DNA from: an uncultured Actinomycetes bacterium
GTDB taxonomy: Bacteria; Actinomycetota; Thermoleophilia; Solirubrobacterales; Solirubrobacteraceae
NCBI GenBank assembly: GCA_937888775.1
Contig: CALAQT010000067.1
Coordinates: 27,717-91,716 of the forward strand
DNA: 64,000 bases
Direction: 5' to 3'
In this document: positions 37,414 to 46,192 of the stretch, one piece after another
Layout: the number at the start of each line of letters is the position of its first letter
Position numbering within the stretch: position 1 is the stretch's first letter
The notes under the pieces: model-generated
What the model was told of the DNA's origin: nothing
Database searches by the model: none
Seen by the model: only the letters and a program-made list of their open reading frames with translations
Made by a program: the position numbers and the translations under genes

Positions 37414-38127
37414 TCACGGTTGCCTACGGCTTCCCGAGCCGTCATCGGAGGGGTAGAGGCTCGGATGGCCGGCGGTTATGTCCGCCGCGGCGAGTGCCTC
37501 CTCAGCCCGCGCTGCTCGCGCCGAGGAACTGCGCGCCCGCGACGTGGCTTGCGAACGGTCTCCGTTGGCCTGGTCGACCAAGGTCACGATCTGTTCCCAG
37601 CTCAGGGCAGATCCACGACCCGCGATCCGTCCCGAGCCGCCGTCAACCAGCACAAAATGAGGCGTGGCGGGGACGGAGAGGTCCTCCCAGGTGGCCGTCG
37701 ACATCACTAGCTCGTGTTCTGCGGGCGCAAGCTCTGTCAACCGCGTCACGCTCTCCCGCTCGGGACCCTTGGTCACGATGACCAGCCGAGTTCCCAACGG
37801 AACCGGCGCCCCATCACGCAGGGCCGACCACAGCGGCCCGCATGCACCACAGCCACTGCTCAGGAACGCCAGCAGCGTTTGCGGCGCTCCCGCCCCAAGC
37901 GCGAGCTTGACGGCATCGCCAGAAAGCGTCTCCCCAACGAGATCGCCCACCACGGGGGCGGCGGCCGACATCGACCGGGCGGACACGACCGGATCACTCG
38001 CCTGGTTCTCGAGAGCGTCAAACCTACGCAGGATCTCCGCGTGGCTACGTAGCAATGCCACGACAAACACGGCCACCACGGCAAGGACCACGGTCTCAAC
38101 GCTCATCACCGCCACCGTTGCGCTCAC
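37414..38127 (-). CDS. Membrane-anchored thioredoxin-like protein, MauD-like
   Basis: 237 residues from GTG 38127, which has a GGGAGGAG ribosome site and lies four bases after the upstream stop. An N-terminal membrane anchor (VETVVLAVVAVFVVALL) is followed by a thioredoxin fold with a CxxC at residues 93-96 (FLSSGCGACGPLW) and the cis-Pro region SVPATPHFVLVD. The layout matches MauD, the disulfide-handling partner in methylamine dehydrogenase maturation. It very likely serves the Cys-rich product of the upstream gene. The C-terminal 40 residues are low-complexity. Confidence 0.75.
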   Translation of the reverse strand: MSATVAVMSVETVVLAVVAVFVVALLRSHAEILRRFDALENQASDPVVSARSMSAAAPVVGDLVGETLSGDAVKLALGAGAPQTLLAFLSSGCGACGPLWSALRDGAPVPLGTRLVIVTKGPERESVTRLTELAPAEHELVMSTATWEDLSVPATPHFVLVDGGSGRIAGRGSALSWEQIVTLVDQANGDRSQATSRARSSSARAARAEEALAAADITAGHPSLYPSDDGSGSRRQP

Positions 38128-38131
38128 GTCG

Positions 38132-39262
38132 TTAGACTCCTCCCGCCCCGGCGAGCTCGGTCGCCCGCGGCTCCAGGCACGGCACATCATGCCCACACAC
38201 GGCATCGTCGATGGCCACCGATGAGCCGCAGTTCAGGGCGGGGATCGAGGCCGGGTTCTCGCACACGACCATCCGGCACACGACCTCGGTGACACCCGCG
38301 ATTTGCGTGTTGCACTGGCCGTAGCGAAACACATTGCAGGCCACGCGACGGTACGCGCAGCTGTCCTTCGCACAGTGACAACCCCCCGGGAAGTGCGTTC
38401 CCGGAACACGGTTGCAGTCTACGTAATAGCGCACCCCCTGCTCGGAGCAAAGCCGGCGACCCGCGTAATCGGTGCACATCCACCAGCCGGCTGCGAACGT
38501 TCCGGCTGGACAGCTGTTCAAACCGTCGTGGATCTCACAACAGAACGCCGTCCAACCGTCTGTGCACAGCCCGTCCGCGCAAGTTCCCGGACTGATCGCA
38601 GCCAGCGCAGAGCCTGGGTAAAGCAAATAGCGCAACGGTGCGACAGATAGCGCCGACCCGGCCACGGCGACGCGCAGCAGCAGTGTCCGGCGTGAGAATC
38701 GCCGTTCAAGAAACAACGCAGAGGAGGTCACCATACGATCGCCGACCGTCGCCGGCCCCCCCGTAGAATTGAACACAAGCCGCCAACACACTGCCACGAT
38801 CCAGGCTCCGATCGAGACCACCAGCGCGATCCCGGGGTCGCTCGCCGCCAGGCTCACCAGACTCGGCGGTCCCCTCAGGGCTGCCGCCGCCGCCATTCCT
38901 GCAGACCCCACCGTTAGTCCAAGCTGGCGACCCCTTGACTGGAGCTCGTCGCGCTGCTCGCCGAAGCATTGACAACCAGCGCTGGCACCTGATCGCCACG
39001 AGCGGGCATGGGCGAAGGCAAACCCGACGAAGAGCACTGCCAGAGCAAAGCCAGAATCAGGTCCCGGCGCAGAAAGCGCCAGCACGGCGACGATGAACTC
39101 AACCAGCGAAAGGACGCGCACCGCGCCAAGCGAATGTGAGGGTGCGAGCACCACGAACTCATTGGCGGCCGACCACGGTCGACGCAGCTTGGCGCCCGCC
39201 GCGGAGAGAAGCACGAACGCCAAGACCGTCAGGACGCCCGTCTCAAACGCTGTCAGCAGCAT
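38132..39262 (-). CDS. Fusion of MauE-like membrane domain and methylamine dehydrogenase light-chain-like domain
   Basis: 376 residues from ATG 39262 (ribosome site GGGGGACAGG). Residues 1-165 are a four-TM DoxX/MauE-like domain with the MauE-type motif CQCFG (C97, C99). Residues 187-192 are a twin-arginine-like RRFSRR followed by a hydrophobic segment, here internal. Residues 225-365 form a domain with 18 cysteines. It resembles the light chain of methylamine dehydrogenase (CCEIHDGLNSCPAGTFAAGW, WMCTDYAGRRLC, YVDCNRVPG, GGCHC). The Trp of the first TTQ position is present (W260/W261). The second Trp is not: the matching segment reads TEVVCRMVVCENP. No heavy chain (MauB) or MauG is nearby. 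The TTQ cofactor is therefore doubtful and the redox role unknown. Confidence 0.75.
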   Translation of the reverse strand: MLLTAFETGVLTVLAFVLLSAAGAKLRRPWSAANEFVVLAPSHSLGAVRVLSLVEFIVAVLALSAPGPDSGFALAVLFVGFAFAHARSWRSGASAGCQCFGEQRDELQSRGRQLGLTVGSAGMAAAAALRGPPSLVSLAASDPGIALVVSIGAWIVAVCWRLVFNSTGGPATVGDRMVTSSALFLERRFSRRTLLLRVAVAGSALSVAPLRYLLYPGSALAAISPGTCADGLCTDGWTAFCCEIHDGLNSCPAGTFAAGWWMCTDYAGRRLCSEQGVRYYVDCNRVPGTHFPGGCHCAKDSCAYRRVACNVFRYGQCNTQIAGVTEVVCRMVVCENPASIPALNCGSSVAIDDAVCGHDVPCLEPRATELAGAGGV

Positions 39263-39420
39263 CCTGTCCCCCTGACACGCGAAGGCTGGGCATCGGCCAC
39301 ACGGACGAGCCTAATCTTCAGAGCTCGCACGCACAAGGCGTCGCACTCAGCGCCAGCGCGGGTCGGGGTCATGCACGGACCCATTCGCGATTAGGCTTCA
39401 TAGCGAACGGAGGAGCATCG

Positions 39421-40371
39421 ATGGCTGACAAGAGAGCTAAAGGGCTGGCGGAGCTGATCGAGCCTCTGCTTGTCGCGCCGGGCTCGAAGGTGGTCCTGGC
39501 GAAGGACCACGACCCGGCGTTCAAGGCTGGGTGGCTGAAGAAGAAGCAAGGTGAGGAGCACCTGCAACTGAGCGTGGAGCTGCTCGCCGAGTACCAGGAC
39601 CGCCTCGCCGCGCAGGACACCTACGGGGTCCTGGTCGTCCTACAGGCGCTGGATGCCGCGGGCAAGGACGGAACCATTCGTCACGTGATGAGCGGCGTGA
39701 ACCCGCAGGGCGTCGCCGTTCACAGCTTCAAGGTTCCGTCGGCCGAGGAGCTGAACCACGATTTCCTGTGGCGGTATGCGCGGTGTCTCCCGGTGCGGGG
39801 GCAGATTGGCATCTTCAACCGCTCTCACTACGAGGAGGTTCTTGTGGTGCGCGTCCACCCAGAGCTGCTTGAGCGCCAGAGGCTTCCGGCGCCGGCGATG
39901 GGAGGGAACATTTGGAAGCGGCGCTACGGCGAGATCAACGATTGGGAGCGTTATCTTGTCGATAACGGCATTCGCATCGTCAAGCTGTTCCTCAACATCT
40001 CTCGCGAGGAGCAGCGCAGGCGCTTTCTGAAGCGCATCGACCTCCCCGAGAAGAACTGGAAGTTCTCAGCCAACGACGTGACTGAGCGCGCATACTGGGG
40101 TCAGTACCAGGAGGCCCTCTCGGAGATGCTCACGCACACCAGTACCGAGTGGGCTCCGTGGCACGTGATCCCAGCCGATCACAAGTGGTTTGCGCGGATC
40201 GCGGTGGGGGCCGTGCTCGTGCGCACGTTGATGGAGATCGACCCGCAGTACCCGACCGTGGATCCAAAGACGCGGCAGGCGCTGCAGCAGGCCAAGGTCA
40301 AACTCGAGGCTGAGGCGCCAAAGGGCGTCAAGCTCGACCCATTTGAAGCGGAGCAGCGACAGGCGGGTTAG
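39421..40371 (+). CDS. ppk2: Polyphosphate kinase 2
   Basis: 316 residues from ATG 39421 with a strong GGAGGAG ribosome site. PPK2 signatures: the Walker A region VLQALDAAGKDGTIRHVMSG, VPSAEELNHDFLWRYARCLP, the lid/Walker B region GQIGIFNRSHYEEVLVVRVH, then KLFLNISREEQRRRFLKRID. It transfers phosphate between polyphosphate and nucleotides. Class I or III members favour nucleoside diphosphate or monophosphate phosphorylation. It stands alone. Confidence 0.93.
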   Translation: MADKRAKGLAELIEPLLVAPGSKVVLAKDHDPAFKAGWLKKKQGEEHLQLSVELLAEYQDRLAAQDTYGVLVVLQALDAAGKDGTIRHVMSGVNPQGVAVHSFKVPSAEELNHDFLWRYARCLPVRGQIGIFNRSHYEEVLVVRVHPELLERQRLPAPAMGGNIWKRRYGEINDWERYLVDNGIRIVKLFLNISREEQRRRFLKRIDLPEKNWKFSANDVTERAYWGQYQEALSEMLTHTSTEWAPWHVIPADHKWFARIAVGAVLVRTLMEIDPQYPTVDPKTRQALQQAKVKLEAEAPKGVKLDPFEAEQRQAG

Positions 40372-40486
40372 TGGTTTTCACTCAGATGGGATCGTCGGCG
40401 GTTCCCGCCCACGACACGGACGCGAGTGGGGTTAGCGTGGAAGAAACATTGGTGTCCCGCCGCCAGACGGGTCTTGACGCTCTGAG

Positions 40487-41401
40487 TCAGAGCGAGCCCT
40501 GGCGCACGATGTTGTGCAGCTCTTCCCCGGCGCACCAGCGGACCAGCTGCTCGGCGGCCAGCGCAGCCGCGCGGGCGTGGCCGAGCGGGGAGTCTCCCGC
40601 CAGGTGTGGAGTGATCGACAGCACGCCGGGAGCGCTCCAGAGCGGATGATCGTCAGGTAGCGGCTCTGGATCTGTTACGTCGAGCACCGCTTTCAGTCGG
40701 CCGGTGCCGACCTCTGCGAGCAGGGCATCGGCGTCGACAACGGGGCCTCGGGCCGCGTTGATCAGCACTGCGCCGTCGGCCATCGCCGCAAGCTCCGCCG
40801 TCCCGATCAGCCCGCGGGTCGAATCGGTGAGCGGGGTCAACACAACCACCGCGTCCGCGCGCGGCAGCAGATCCGCCAGCTCCTGCACTCCGTGCAGATC
40901 GTCATGCGCGTGAGACGCGACACCGATCACCTCGGTGCCCAGGACACGAACCCGGGATTCGACGAGACGGCCAATCGATCCCATGCCGAGCACGAGGACC
41001 GTCCAGCCGCCAAGGTCGGTCAGGTGGCCCGAGCGCCACACGCGGTCCCGGGCGCTGGCCAGCAGGCCGGAGGACGTCCCCAGCAGAGCGCCGAGCACCC
41101 ACTCGGCCACCGGCGCGTCACGCGCACCACGCGCGCTGCAAAGGGTGGCCTGCGGGGGGACGCGGTGCTCGATCCAGTCGGTCCCGGCCGACAGCACCTG
41201 CACCACGGCGAGGCGATCCAGACCCGGAAGGAGATCGGCGAACTCAGCGTCTCCCGATGGCGGCACGAGAAAGTCAACGCCGGCGAGATCGACGCCGTCC
41301 TCGATCGCCGTCACCTCCACGTCCCGGGGAGCCCGTGAACGGACGACGTCGAACGCCTGCCTGGCGGCCGCGACGCGGATTCTGCTCGCACCGGATTCCA
41401 T
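40487..41401 (-). CDS. D-2-hydroxyacid dehydrogenase
   Basis: 304 residues from ATG 41401. NAD-binding motif VLVLGMGSIGRLVESRV, catalytic Arg in INAARGPVVD, Glu in DVTDPEPLPDDHPLW and His in SITPHLAGDSP are all present. Family members reduce 2-keto acids to D-2-hydroxyacids. The exact substrate cannot be told. The stop codon lies inside a 15-base palindrome (GCTCTGAGTCAGAGC), possibly part of a terminator shared with ppk2. Confidence 0.88.
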   Translation of the reverse strand: MESGASRIRVAAARQAFDVVRSRAPRDVEVTAIEDGVDLAGVDFLVPPSGDAEFADLLPGLDRLAVVQVLSAGTDWIEHRVPPQATLCSARGARDAPVAEWVLGALLGTSSGLLASARDRVWRSGHLTDLGGWTVLVLGMGSIGRLVESRVRVLGTEVIGVASHAHDDLHGVQELADLLPRADAVVVLTPLTDSTRGLIGTAELAAMADGAVLINAARGPVVDADALLAEVGTGRLKAVLDVTDPEPLPDDHPLWSAPGVLSITPHLAGDSPLGHARAAALAAEQLVRWCAGEELHNIVRQGSL

Positions 41402-41542
41402 TCTGACGACGATACCGCCCCGTTCCGAGCTCGCTGCCGCAACGCTCCGAAATGGACCCGAGAGGCAACCGGCAAGCTTTCATTCCGCGTTCCTGCGATG
41501 GCGAGAGCTGGGTTCACGGCACCGTGCCGGTTAAGTAGGACG

Positions 41543-43210
41543 CTAGTCGACCGCGCGAACCGTCAGTCTCACCCGGGCCGCGCCCCGGTCCGCCCGGAGC
41601 CGAAGCACCGGGGCGTGCCGGCCGGACTCGATCCTGGCGCCCGTTACGCGGACCGTGTATCCGTGCCAATAGGTGTAGGGCGGCAGCTCGATCTCCGTCG
41701 GGGCGCTGATCCCCGGCGCCACTGCGTAGCTGTATCTGAACGTGAGCGTCGCGCGATTGAACGATTGGGGGCCGGGCCTGCCGGCGGTTGCGAATGGGTA
41801 CGGGACTGCCAGCGCGTGCGCCATCGCGGGATAGGGCCGGCGGGTCTGCTGATCGAGCAGGCCCTCGTCCGGTTCGCCGGCCGTCGGATCGTCCAGCTGG
41901 AGAGCCTCCCAGTAGGCCCAGGACAGATTGGCGCCGTCGGCCAGGGACACCGTCTCGGCGCTGGCCACAGTGTTGTTGGAGGCTCCGAACTCGTCCATGA
42001 TCCATGGCGGACCGTCCGGCTGATCGGTGCGTGTCCGGTCACGCTCCTGCCTGGTTTGGCGTATCTGCGCCGCCACAGACCCGTACGCGTGAAAGGCGAG
42101 CGCGAGCCCGGCGAAGCGCAGCGGCTCGGTGATCCCGATCCGCTCGGGCGCCCCGTAGTTGCTGGCGCCGCTGGGCTCGAACAGCACGACATGGGTCGGA
42201 TCGGCGGCTTGGATCGCGCCGATCAGGCCGTCGCGCAGCGCGGCGGGGCGGCTGGCCGCGCACGACCGCGGCTCGTGAGCGGGGCCGCCGTAGTCGCATT
42301 GGAGCTCTGAATCAAACCGCCTGGGGAGGAAGTCGTTGGGCTCGTTGATGACCTCGTAGCCGATCACGTCGGGGTCATCCCGGTAATGGCGCGCGACCGC
42401 CTGCCAGACGCGCGCGAACTGGCCCTGCAGGTCGGCGCGCACGTCGTTGGCCCAGAAGTGATGGATCGCGGTCTGCACGGCCCCGACTCCGTAGGCCTCC
42501 CCCCAGGTGATCGGGAGCGTGAACGGCTTGGGGCCGGTGCAGGTGGCCCACGCCGGGGCGCCCTCGCCGTTCCACGGCGTGGCGCCCGTGGCGTAGTAGA
42601 ACGCCGAGCCCCAGACGTCCTGGTGCATGTCGATCACGACCCTGATCCCCGCCCGGGACAGCAGCGCGACGATCCGGTCGGTCCGCGCCAGGTACGCCCG
42701 CACGGTTGCCGCGTCGTAGGGGTCGGCGTTGCGCAGCGACGGAAACGGCGTGCCACGCCGATGGGGGGCGCAGTAGCGAGGGTCGTTCGGACCGACGGCC
42801 GCCGGACCCGGCTCCAGCCCCTCCCAAACGATGCCCAGCCGCACGATGTTGAAGCCGAGCCGCGTGAGGGTCCGCGCGTCGGCCGCGGTGAACCGGCGCG
42901 CGGGATCCCTGGCCGCGGGCGATAGCACGTACGCCAGCCTCGGCCCCTGGGCGGGGCCGACGCACGGGGTTCCCGCGGCCGGTGTCGGCTCCGCGCCGCC
43001 GCCGCACTTGGCCACCAGGTTGACACCGTGAAGCTCCAGCCGTCGCCCGAATTGGTCGGTCAGATACGGACCGCCCCGCGCCTGAACGATCCCCGCGTTC
43101 GCCCAGCCCCCCACCCCGGTCGTCGCGCGCGCCGTGCCCGCCGTCGCCGTCCCCAGCACGATCACAGCGGCCAGCGCGAGTACCCATGATCGCCCGGTCA
43201 AGGGATCCAC
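41543..43210 (-). CDS. Secreted GH5 glycosidase (endoglycoceramidase-like)
   Basis: 555 residues from ATG 43210. A signal peptide (RSWVLALAAVIVLGTATAGT) is followed by the GH5 barrel: RRLELHGVNLVAKCG, FNIVRLGIVWEGLEPGP, GIRVVIDMHQDVWG, the acid/base glutamate in GYEVINEPND and the nucleophile in WIMDEFGASN. A C-terminal beta-sandwich (YSYAVAPGISAPTEIELPPY) follows, as in endoglycoceramidases and related enzymes. It likely acts on glycolipids or glycosides outside the cell. A HTH-like scrap lies just upstream at 43241-43400. Confidence 0.85.
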   Translation of the reverse strand: MDPLTGRSWVLALAAVIVLGTATAGTARATTGVGGWANAGIVQARGGPYLTDQFGRRLELHGVNLVAKCGGGAEPTPAAGTPCVGPAQGPRLAYVLSPAARDPARRFTAADARTLTRLGFNIVRLGIVWEGLEPGPAAVGPNDPRYCAPHRRGTPFPSLRNADPYDAATVRAYLARTDRIVALLSRAGIRVVIDMHQDVWGSAFYYATGATPWNGEGAPAWATCTGPKPFTLPITWGEAYGVGAVQTAIHHFWANDVRADLQGQFARVWQAVARHYRDDPDVIGYEVINEPNDFLPRRFDSELQCDYGGPAHEPRSCAASRPAALRDGLIGAIQAADPTHVVLFEPSGASNYGAPERIGITEPLRFAGLALAFHAYGSVAAQIRQTRQERDRTRTDQPDGPPWIMDEFGASNNTVASAETVSLADGANLSWAYWEALQLDDPTAGEPDEGLLDQQTRRPYPAMAHALAVPYPFATAGRPGPQSFNRATLTFRYSYAVAPGISAPTEIELPPYTYWHGYTVRVTGARIESGRHAPVLRLRADRGAARVRLTVRAVD

Positions 43211-43331
43211 TGTAAGCCAACGTCGAGGTAGGCCAACTGCTCATCCTCGGCGGCACGCTTGACTGCGCGCGCCGGCGCTTCGCGGGCAGTCGCGAGCTCG
43301 GAGATAGTTGTCAACGCTTGACCGCGAGACC

Positions 43332-44390
43332 TCAAGCTCCCGGGCGATGTCGCTCATCCCGATCTCCAGCGGTGCCAGCCGTGTGCGACAGCACTCGGAC
43401 GTCTGAGGGCGCAGCCTTGAGCCCGACGGTCGACCCTTCCACGATCGCAGGTTGGCCATTGCTGTGGGGCTGGGTCTGAATCGTGAAGCGCGCGAGGCGG
43501 ATCAGCAGGCCGCCACGGTTGGCCCGCACGCTGACGACGATGTCGGTAAGGGTGCTGGACGCCGGGTCGGCGAGCTCCAGCTCCCACGGGTAGACGGCGA
43601 TCTGCACCGGACCCTCGGCCGGAGTGGAGCTCGCCAGCTCACCGCCGCCGCTGAGCCGCACGCGGGATCCCGACGGAACGCGTCTGGCGGCGCCGTCCAG
43701 GACGTTGGCGCCGGAGAGTGCGGCGACCATCACGTTGGCTGGGTTGTGGAGCAGTTCGTCGGCCGTGGCGACTTGCACCAGGCGCCCGTTGTCGAGCACG
43801 CCGATCCGCGCGGCCAGCGCGGTGGCTTCGTCGAAGGCGTGGGTGACGAGCAGCGTCGGGAGCTTCAGCTGCTGCAGTATGTCGGCCAGCTCGTTGCGCA
43901 CCTGCTGGCGCGTGATCGCGTCCAGAGCGCCGAACGGCTCGTCGAGCAGCAACACGCGGGGTTCCCGGGCGAGTGCACGGGCCAGCGCCACACGCTGGCG
44001 CTCGCCGCCTGAGAGCTGACGCGGATGCGCGCTTGCGAGGTGTGCGATCCCCAGACGCTTCAGCAGGTCAGGCCGGTCGCGCTTACCCGCAAAGCGCACG
44101 TTCCCGGCGACGGTGAGGTGCGGAAACAGCCCGTAATCCTGGGGTAGATAGCCCACCCGCCGGCGTTCCGCGCTCAGCGCAATGCCCGCATCGGCGTCGA
44201 ACCAGACCTCGGCTCCGAGGGCGATGCGGCCGGCCTGGGGGCGCTCGAGGCCCGCGATCGTGCGCAGCAGCGATGTCTTGCCAGAGCCCGACGGCCCGAC
44301 CAGGGCGATTGTCTCCGCACCGACGCTCAGCGCGGCGCGAAGATCGAACGCGCGCCGAGGGAGGGTGATGTCGATGTCGAGGAGAGCCAT
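43332..44390 (-). CDS. modC: Molybdate ABC transporter ATPase ModC
   Basis: 352 residues from ATG 44390, overlapping the end of modB by 64 bases. Walker A GPSGSGKTSLLRTIAG, Q-loop YLPQDYGLFPHLT, signature LSGGERQRVALARALA and Walker B RVLLLDEPFGALD are clear. A C-terminal TOBE domain (ANRGGLLIRLARF, QPAIVEGSTVGLKAAPSD) binds the oxyanion. The last 15 residues overlap another, decayed reading frame. It energises the ModABC importer. Confidence 0.9.
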   Translation of the reverse strand: MALLDIDITLPRRAFDLRAALSVGAETIALVGPSGSGKTSLLRTIAGLERPQAGRIALGAEVWFDADAGIALSAERRRVGYLPQDYGLFPHLTVAGNVRFAGKRDRPDLLKRLGIAHLASAHPRQLSGGERQRVALARALAREPRVLLLDEPFGALDAITRQQVRNELADILQQLKLPTLLVTHAFDEATALAARIGVLDNGRLVQVATADELLHNPANVMVAALSGANVLDGAARRVPSGSRVRLSGGGELASSTPAEGPVQIAVYPWELELADPASSTLTDIVVSVRANRGGLLIRLARFTIQTQPHSNGQPAIVEGSTVGLKAAPSDVRVLSHTAGTAGDRDERHRPGA

Positions 44391-45232
44391 GAGCGCGCGA
44401 GCAGCTTGGAGGTGAGCAGAATCGCGGCGCTGACGATTATGAGCAGCACGCCGATCGCGATCGCCTGGTCGAGGTTGGCGTCGAACAGTGAGTAGACGGC
44501 AAGTGGAAGCGTCTGAGTGGTCCCCTGGAAGCTACCGGCAAACAAGATCGTCGCGCCGAACTCGCCGACCCCTCGGGCGAAGGCGACCGCGGCCGCCGCG
44601 CCAAGCCCGCCCGCCGCCAACGGGATCGCCACCCGCACCATCCGGCGAAGCGGTCCGGCCCCCAGGGTGCCCGCGACATCGATCAGGGTGCAGTCAACGG
44701 CCTCGAACGCCGCGATCGCCCCACGCAGATAGAACGGACTCGCGACAAAGGTGATCGCGATCACCACGGCGCCCTGGGTGAAGGCAAGATCGATCCCGAG
44801 CGCGGTGATCGTGCGCCCCAACAGCCCGAAGCGGCCGAATGCAACCAACAGCGCCAGGCCGGCCACCGCGGGTGGCATCACCAACGGCAGCTCGACCAGC
44901 GTGATCACCACGCTGCGTCCGGGGAAGCGCCGGCGAGCCAGAACGTAGGCGAACGGTGTGCCGAACCCGATCATCAGAGCGAACGAGATGACGTTGCACT
45001 TCAGCGAGACCTTGATCGCGTCTGTGGCGACTCTCGTCCCGAAGCCGTTGATCAGATCGTGGACCGGCTGGTAAGTCACCAGCGCGACGATTGGCACAAG
45101 CAGAAAGGCCATCACGACGGCCACCACGACGGTCACCGTCACGGCGACCGCCAAACGCCCGAGCGTGGAAATCCACCACACTCGGGCACCGCCGCCGTCG
45201 CCTGGAACGCCGCGGCCGGCGGCGGCCCTCAC
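44327..45232 (-). CDS. modB: Molybdate ABC transporter permease ModB
   Basis: 301 residues from GTG 45232, overlapping the modA stop (GTGA). Six or so TM segments, for example VVVAVVMAFLLVPIVALVTY. The coupling EAA loop is DVAGTLGAGPLRRMVRVAIP, and the C-terminal ARGVGEFGATILFAGSFQGT is typical of ModB. The C-terminal 25 residues lie in the modC overlap. Confidence 0.9.
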   Translation of the reverse strand: MRAAAGRGVPGDGGGARVWWISTLGRLAVAVTVTVVVAVVMAFLLVPIVALVTYQPVHDLINGFGTRVATDAIKVSLKCNVISFALMIGFGTPFAYVLARRRFPGRSVVITLVELPLVMPPAVAGLALLVAFGRFGLLGRTITALGIDLAFTQGAVVIAITFVASPFYLRGAIAAFEAVDCTLIDVAGTLGAGPLRRMVRVAIPLAAGGLGAAAAVAFARGVGEFGATILFAGSFQGTTQTLPLAVYSLFDANLDQAIAIGVLLIIVSAAILLTSKLLARSWLSSTSTSPSLGARSIFAPR

Positions 45233-46125
45233 GACTTGCCGAAGCCGGCCGCCTTGAGCGCCGCCTGGCCCTTGGCCGACAGCACGGTCGCCACGAATGC
45301 CTTCGCCGCGGTCGGATTCTTGGTCGACTTGACGACCGCGATGAAGTCTTCGGTGCCCGGCTTCGCCGCCGCCGGCAGCCTGACCACCTTCACCTTGCCC
45401 TTCGCGGCGTCGGCGTCAGTGATGTAGACGAAACCGGCGTCGGCCTGGCCCGTGGCGACCTCCGCCACCGTCTGCGTCACATCGGTCGTCTGACTGACCA
45501 CGTTCTTCATCGCGGCGGTCGTGATCCCCAGATTCGCGAACGCGGTCCGGGCATAGTCGCCGCACGGCACCGTGGCATTGCAGATCACGAGCTTGACGCC
45601 CTTCTTGGTGATGTCCATGACCGAGGTGATGTGAGCCGGGTTGCCGTTCGGCACGATCAGCACAAGCGTGTTGGTGGCGAACTCCACCGGCTTGGTCACG
45701 AGCTTCTTCGCGTACAACATGGCCGGATCCTTCGGGCTTGCCGCCGCGTACACGTCAGCCGGGGCACCCTGCTCGATCTCCGTGGCGAGCGCGCCCGACC
45801 CCCCGAACGAGTACCTGGCGTTCGGATCGATCATCGGGAAGACCTTGGTCAGCGACGCGGCCGCGAGCACGGTCGGGTTCGAGCCACCGGTTGGGGTTGC
45901 CGACGCCGAGCTCGTCGCCGATGCGGACGTGGTCGCCGATGCGGACGTGGTCGCCGATGCGGACGTGGTCGCCGATGCGGACGTGGTCGCCGGTGAAGAC
46001 GTGGTCGCTGCCTTGGAGGTCGCGGAGCTTGAGCTCCCGCTGCTCCCGCAGCCCGCGATCAGAGCTGAGATTCCGATCGCCGCGGACGCGGCAGCGGCTC
46101 GTCTGACTGGGTTTGCGCTCAACAC
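45229..46125 (-). CDS. modA: Molybdate-binding lipoprotein ModA
   Basis: 298 residues from GTG 46125 with an AGGAGG ribosome site. Lipobox SALIAGCGSS. A low-complexity linker built from TTSASA repeats (four exact 18-bp units) separates the anchor from the binding domain: VLAAASLTKVF, FGGSGALATEIEQGAPADVY, VICNATVPCGDYA and ADAGFVYITDADAA. It captures molybdate or tungstate. It is first gene of modABC and divergent from the putative regulator. Confidence 0.92.
   Translation of the reverse strand: MLSANPVRRAAAASAAIGISALIAGCGSSGSSSSATSKAATTSSPATTSASATTSASATTSASATTSASATSSASATPTGGSNPTVLAAASLTKVFPMIDPNARYSFGGSGALATEIEQGAPADVYAAASPKDPAMLYAKKLVTKPVEFATNTLVLIVPNGNPAHITSVMDITKKGVKLVICNATVPCGDYARTAFANLGITTAAMKNVVSQTTDVTQTVAEVATGQADAGFVYITDADAAKGKVKVVRLPAAAKPGTEDFIAVVKSTKNPTAAKAFVATVLSAKGQAALKAAGFGKS
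45914..45985 (-). repeat. 18-bp tandem repeat (4 exact units) inside modA
   Basis: Unit GTCGCCGATGCGGACGTG on the plus strand, four exact copies plus one diverged copy to 46003. It encodes the Ser/Ala/Thr linker after the lipidation site and keeps the frame. Confidence 0.9.
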
Positions 46126-46192
46126 CTGGACAACCTCCTGAATGTCTCAACCTGGTACGACAGAATCCGGGCACTCTACTAGAATCCTGGCA
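46126..46192. promoter_or_regulatory. modA / regulator divergent promoter with AGAATCCxGGCA direct repeat
   Basis: The 67-base gap between the divergent starts holds two matching 12-base words, AGAATCCGGGCA at 46162 and AGAATCCTGGCA at 46181. They are 19 bases apart, close to two helical turns. This is a plausible operator for the adjacent regulator. Confidence 0.4.

Noticed and set aside
43241..43400. HTH-like frame (MSDIARELEVSRSSVDNYLR) overlapping the modC end
   Set aside because: Resembles the HTH of HNH-type mobile genes but is only a scrap overlapping modC. Too little to annotate.
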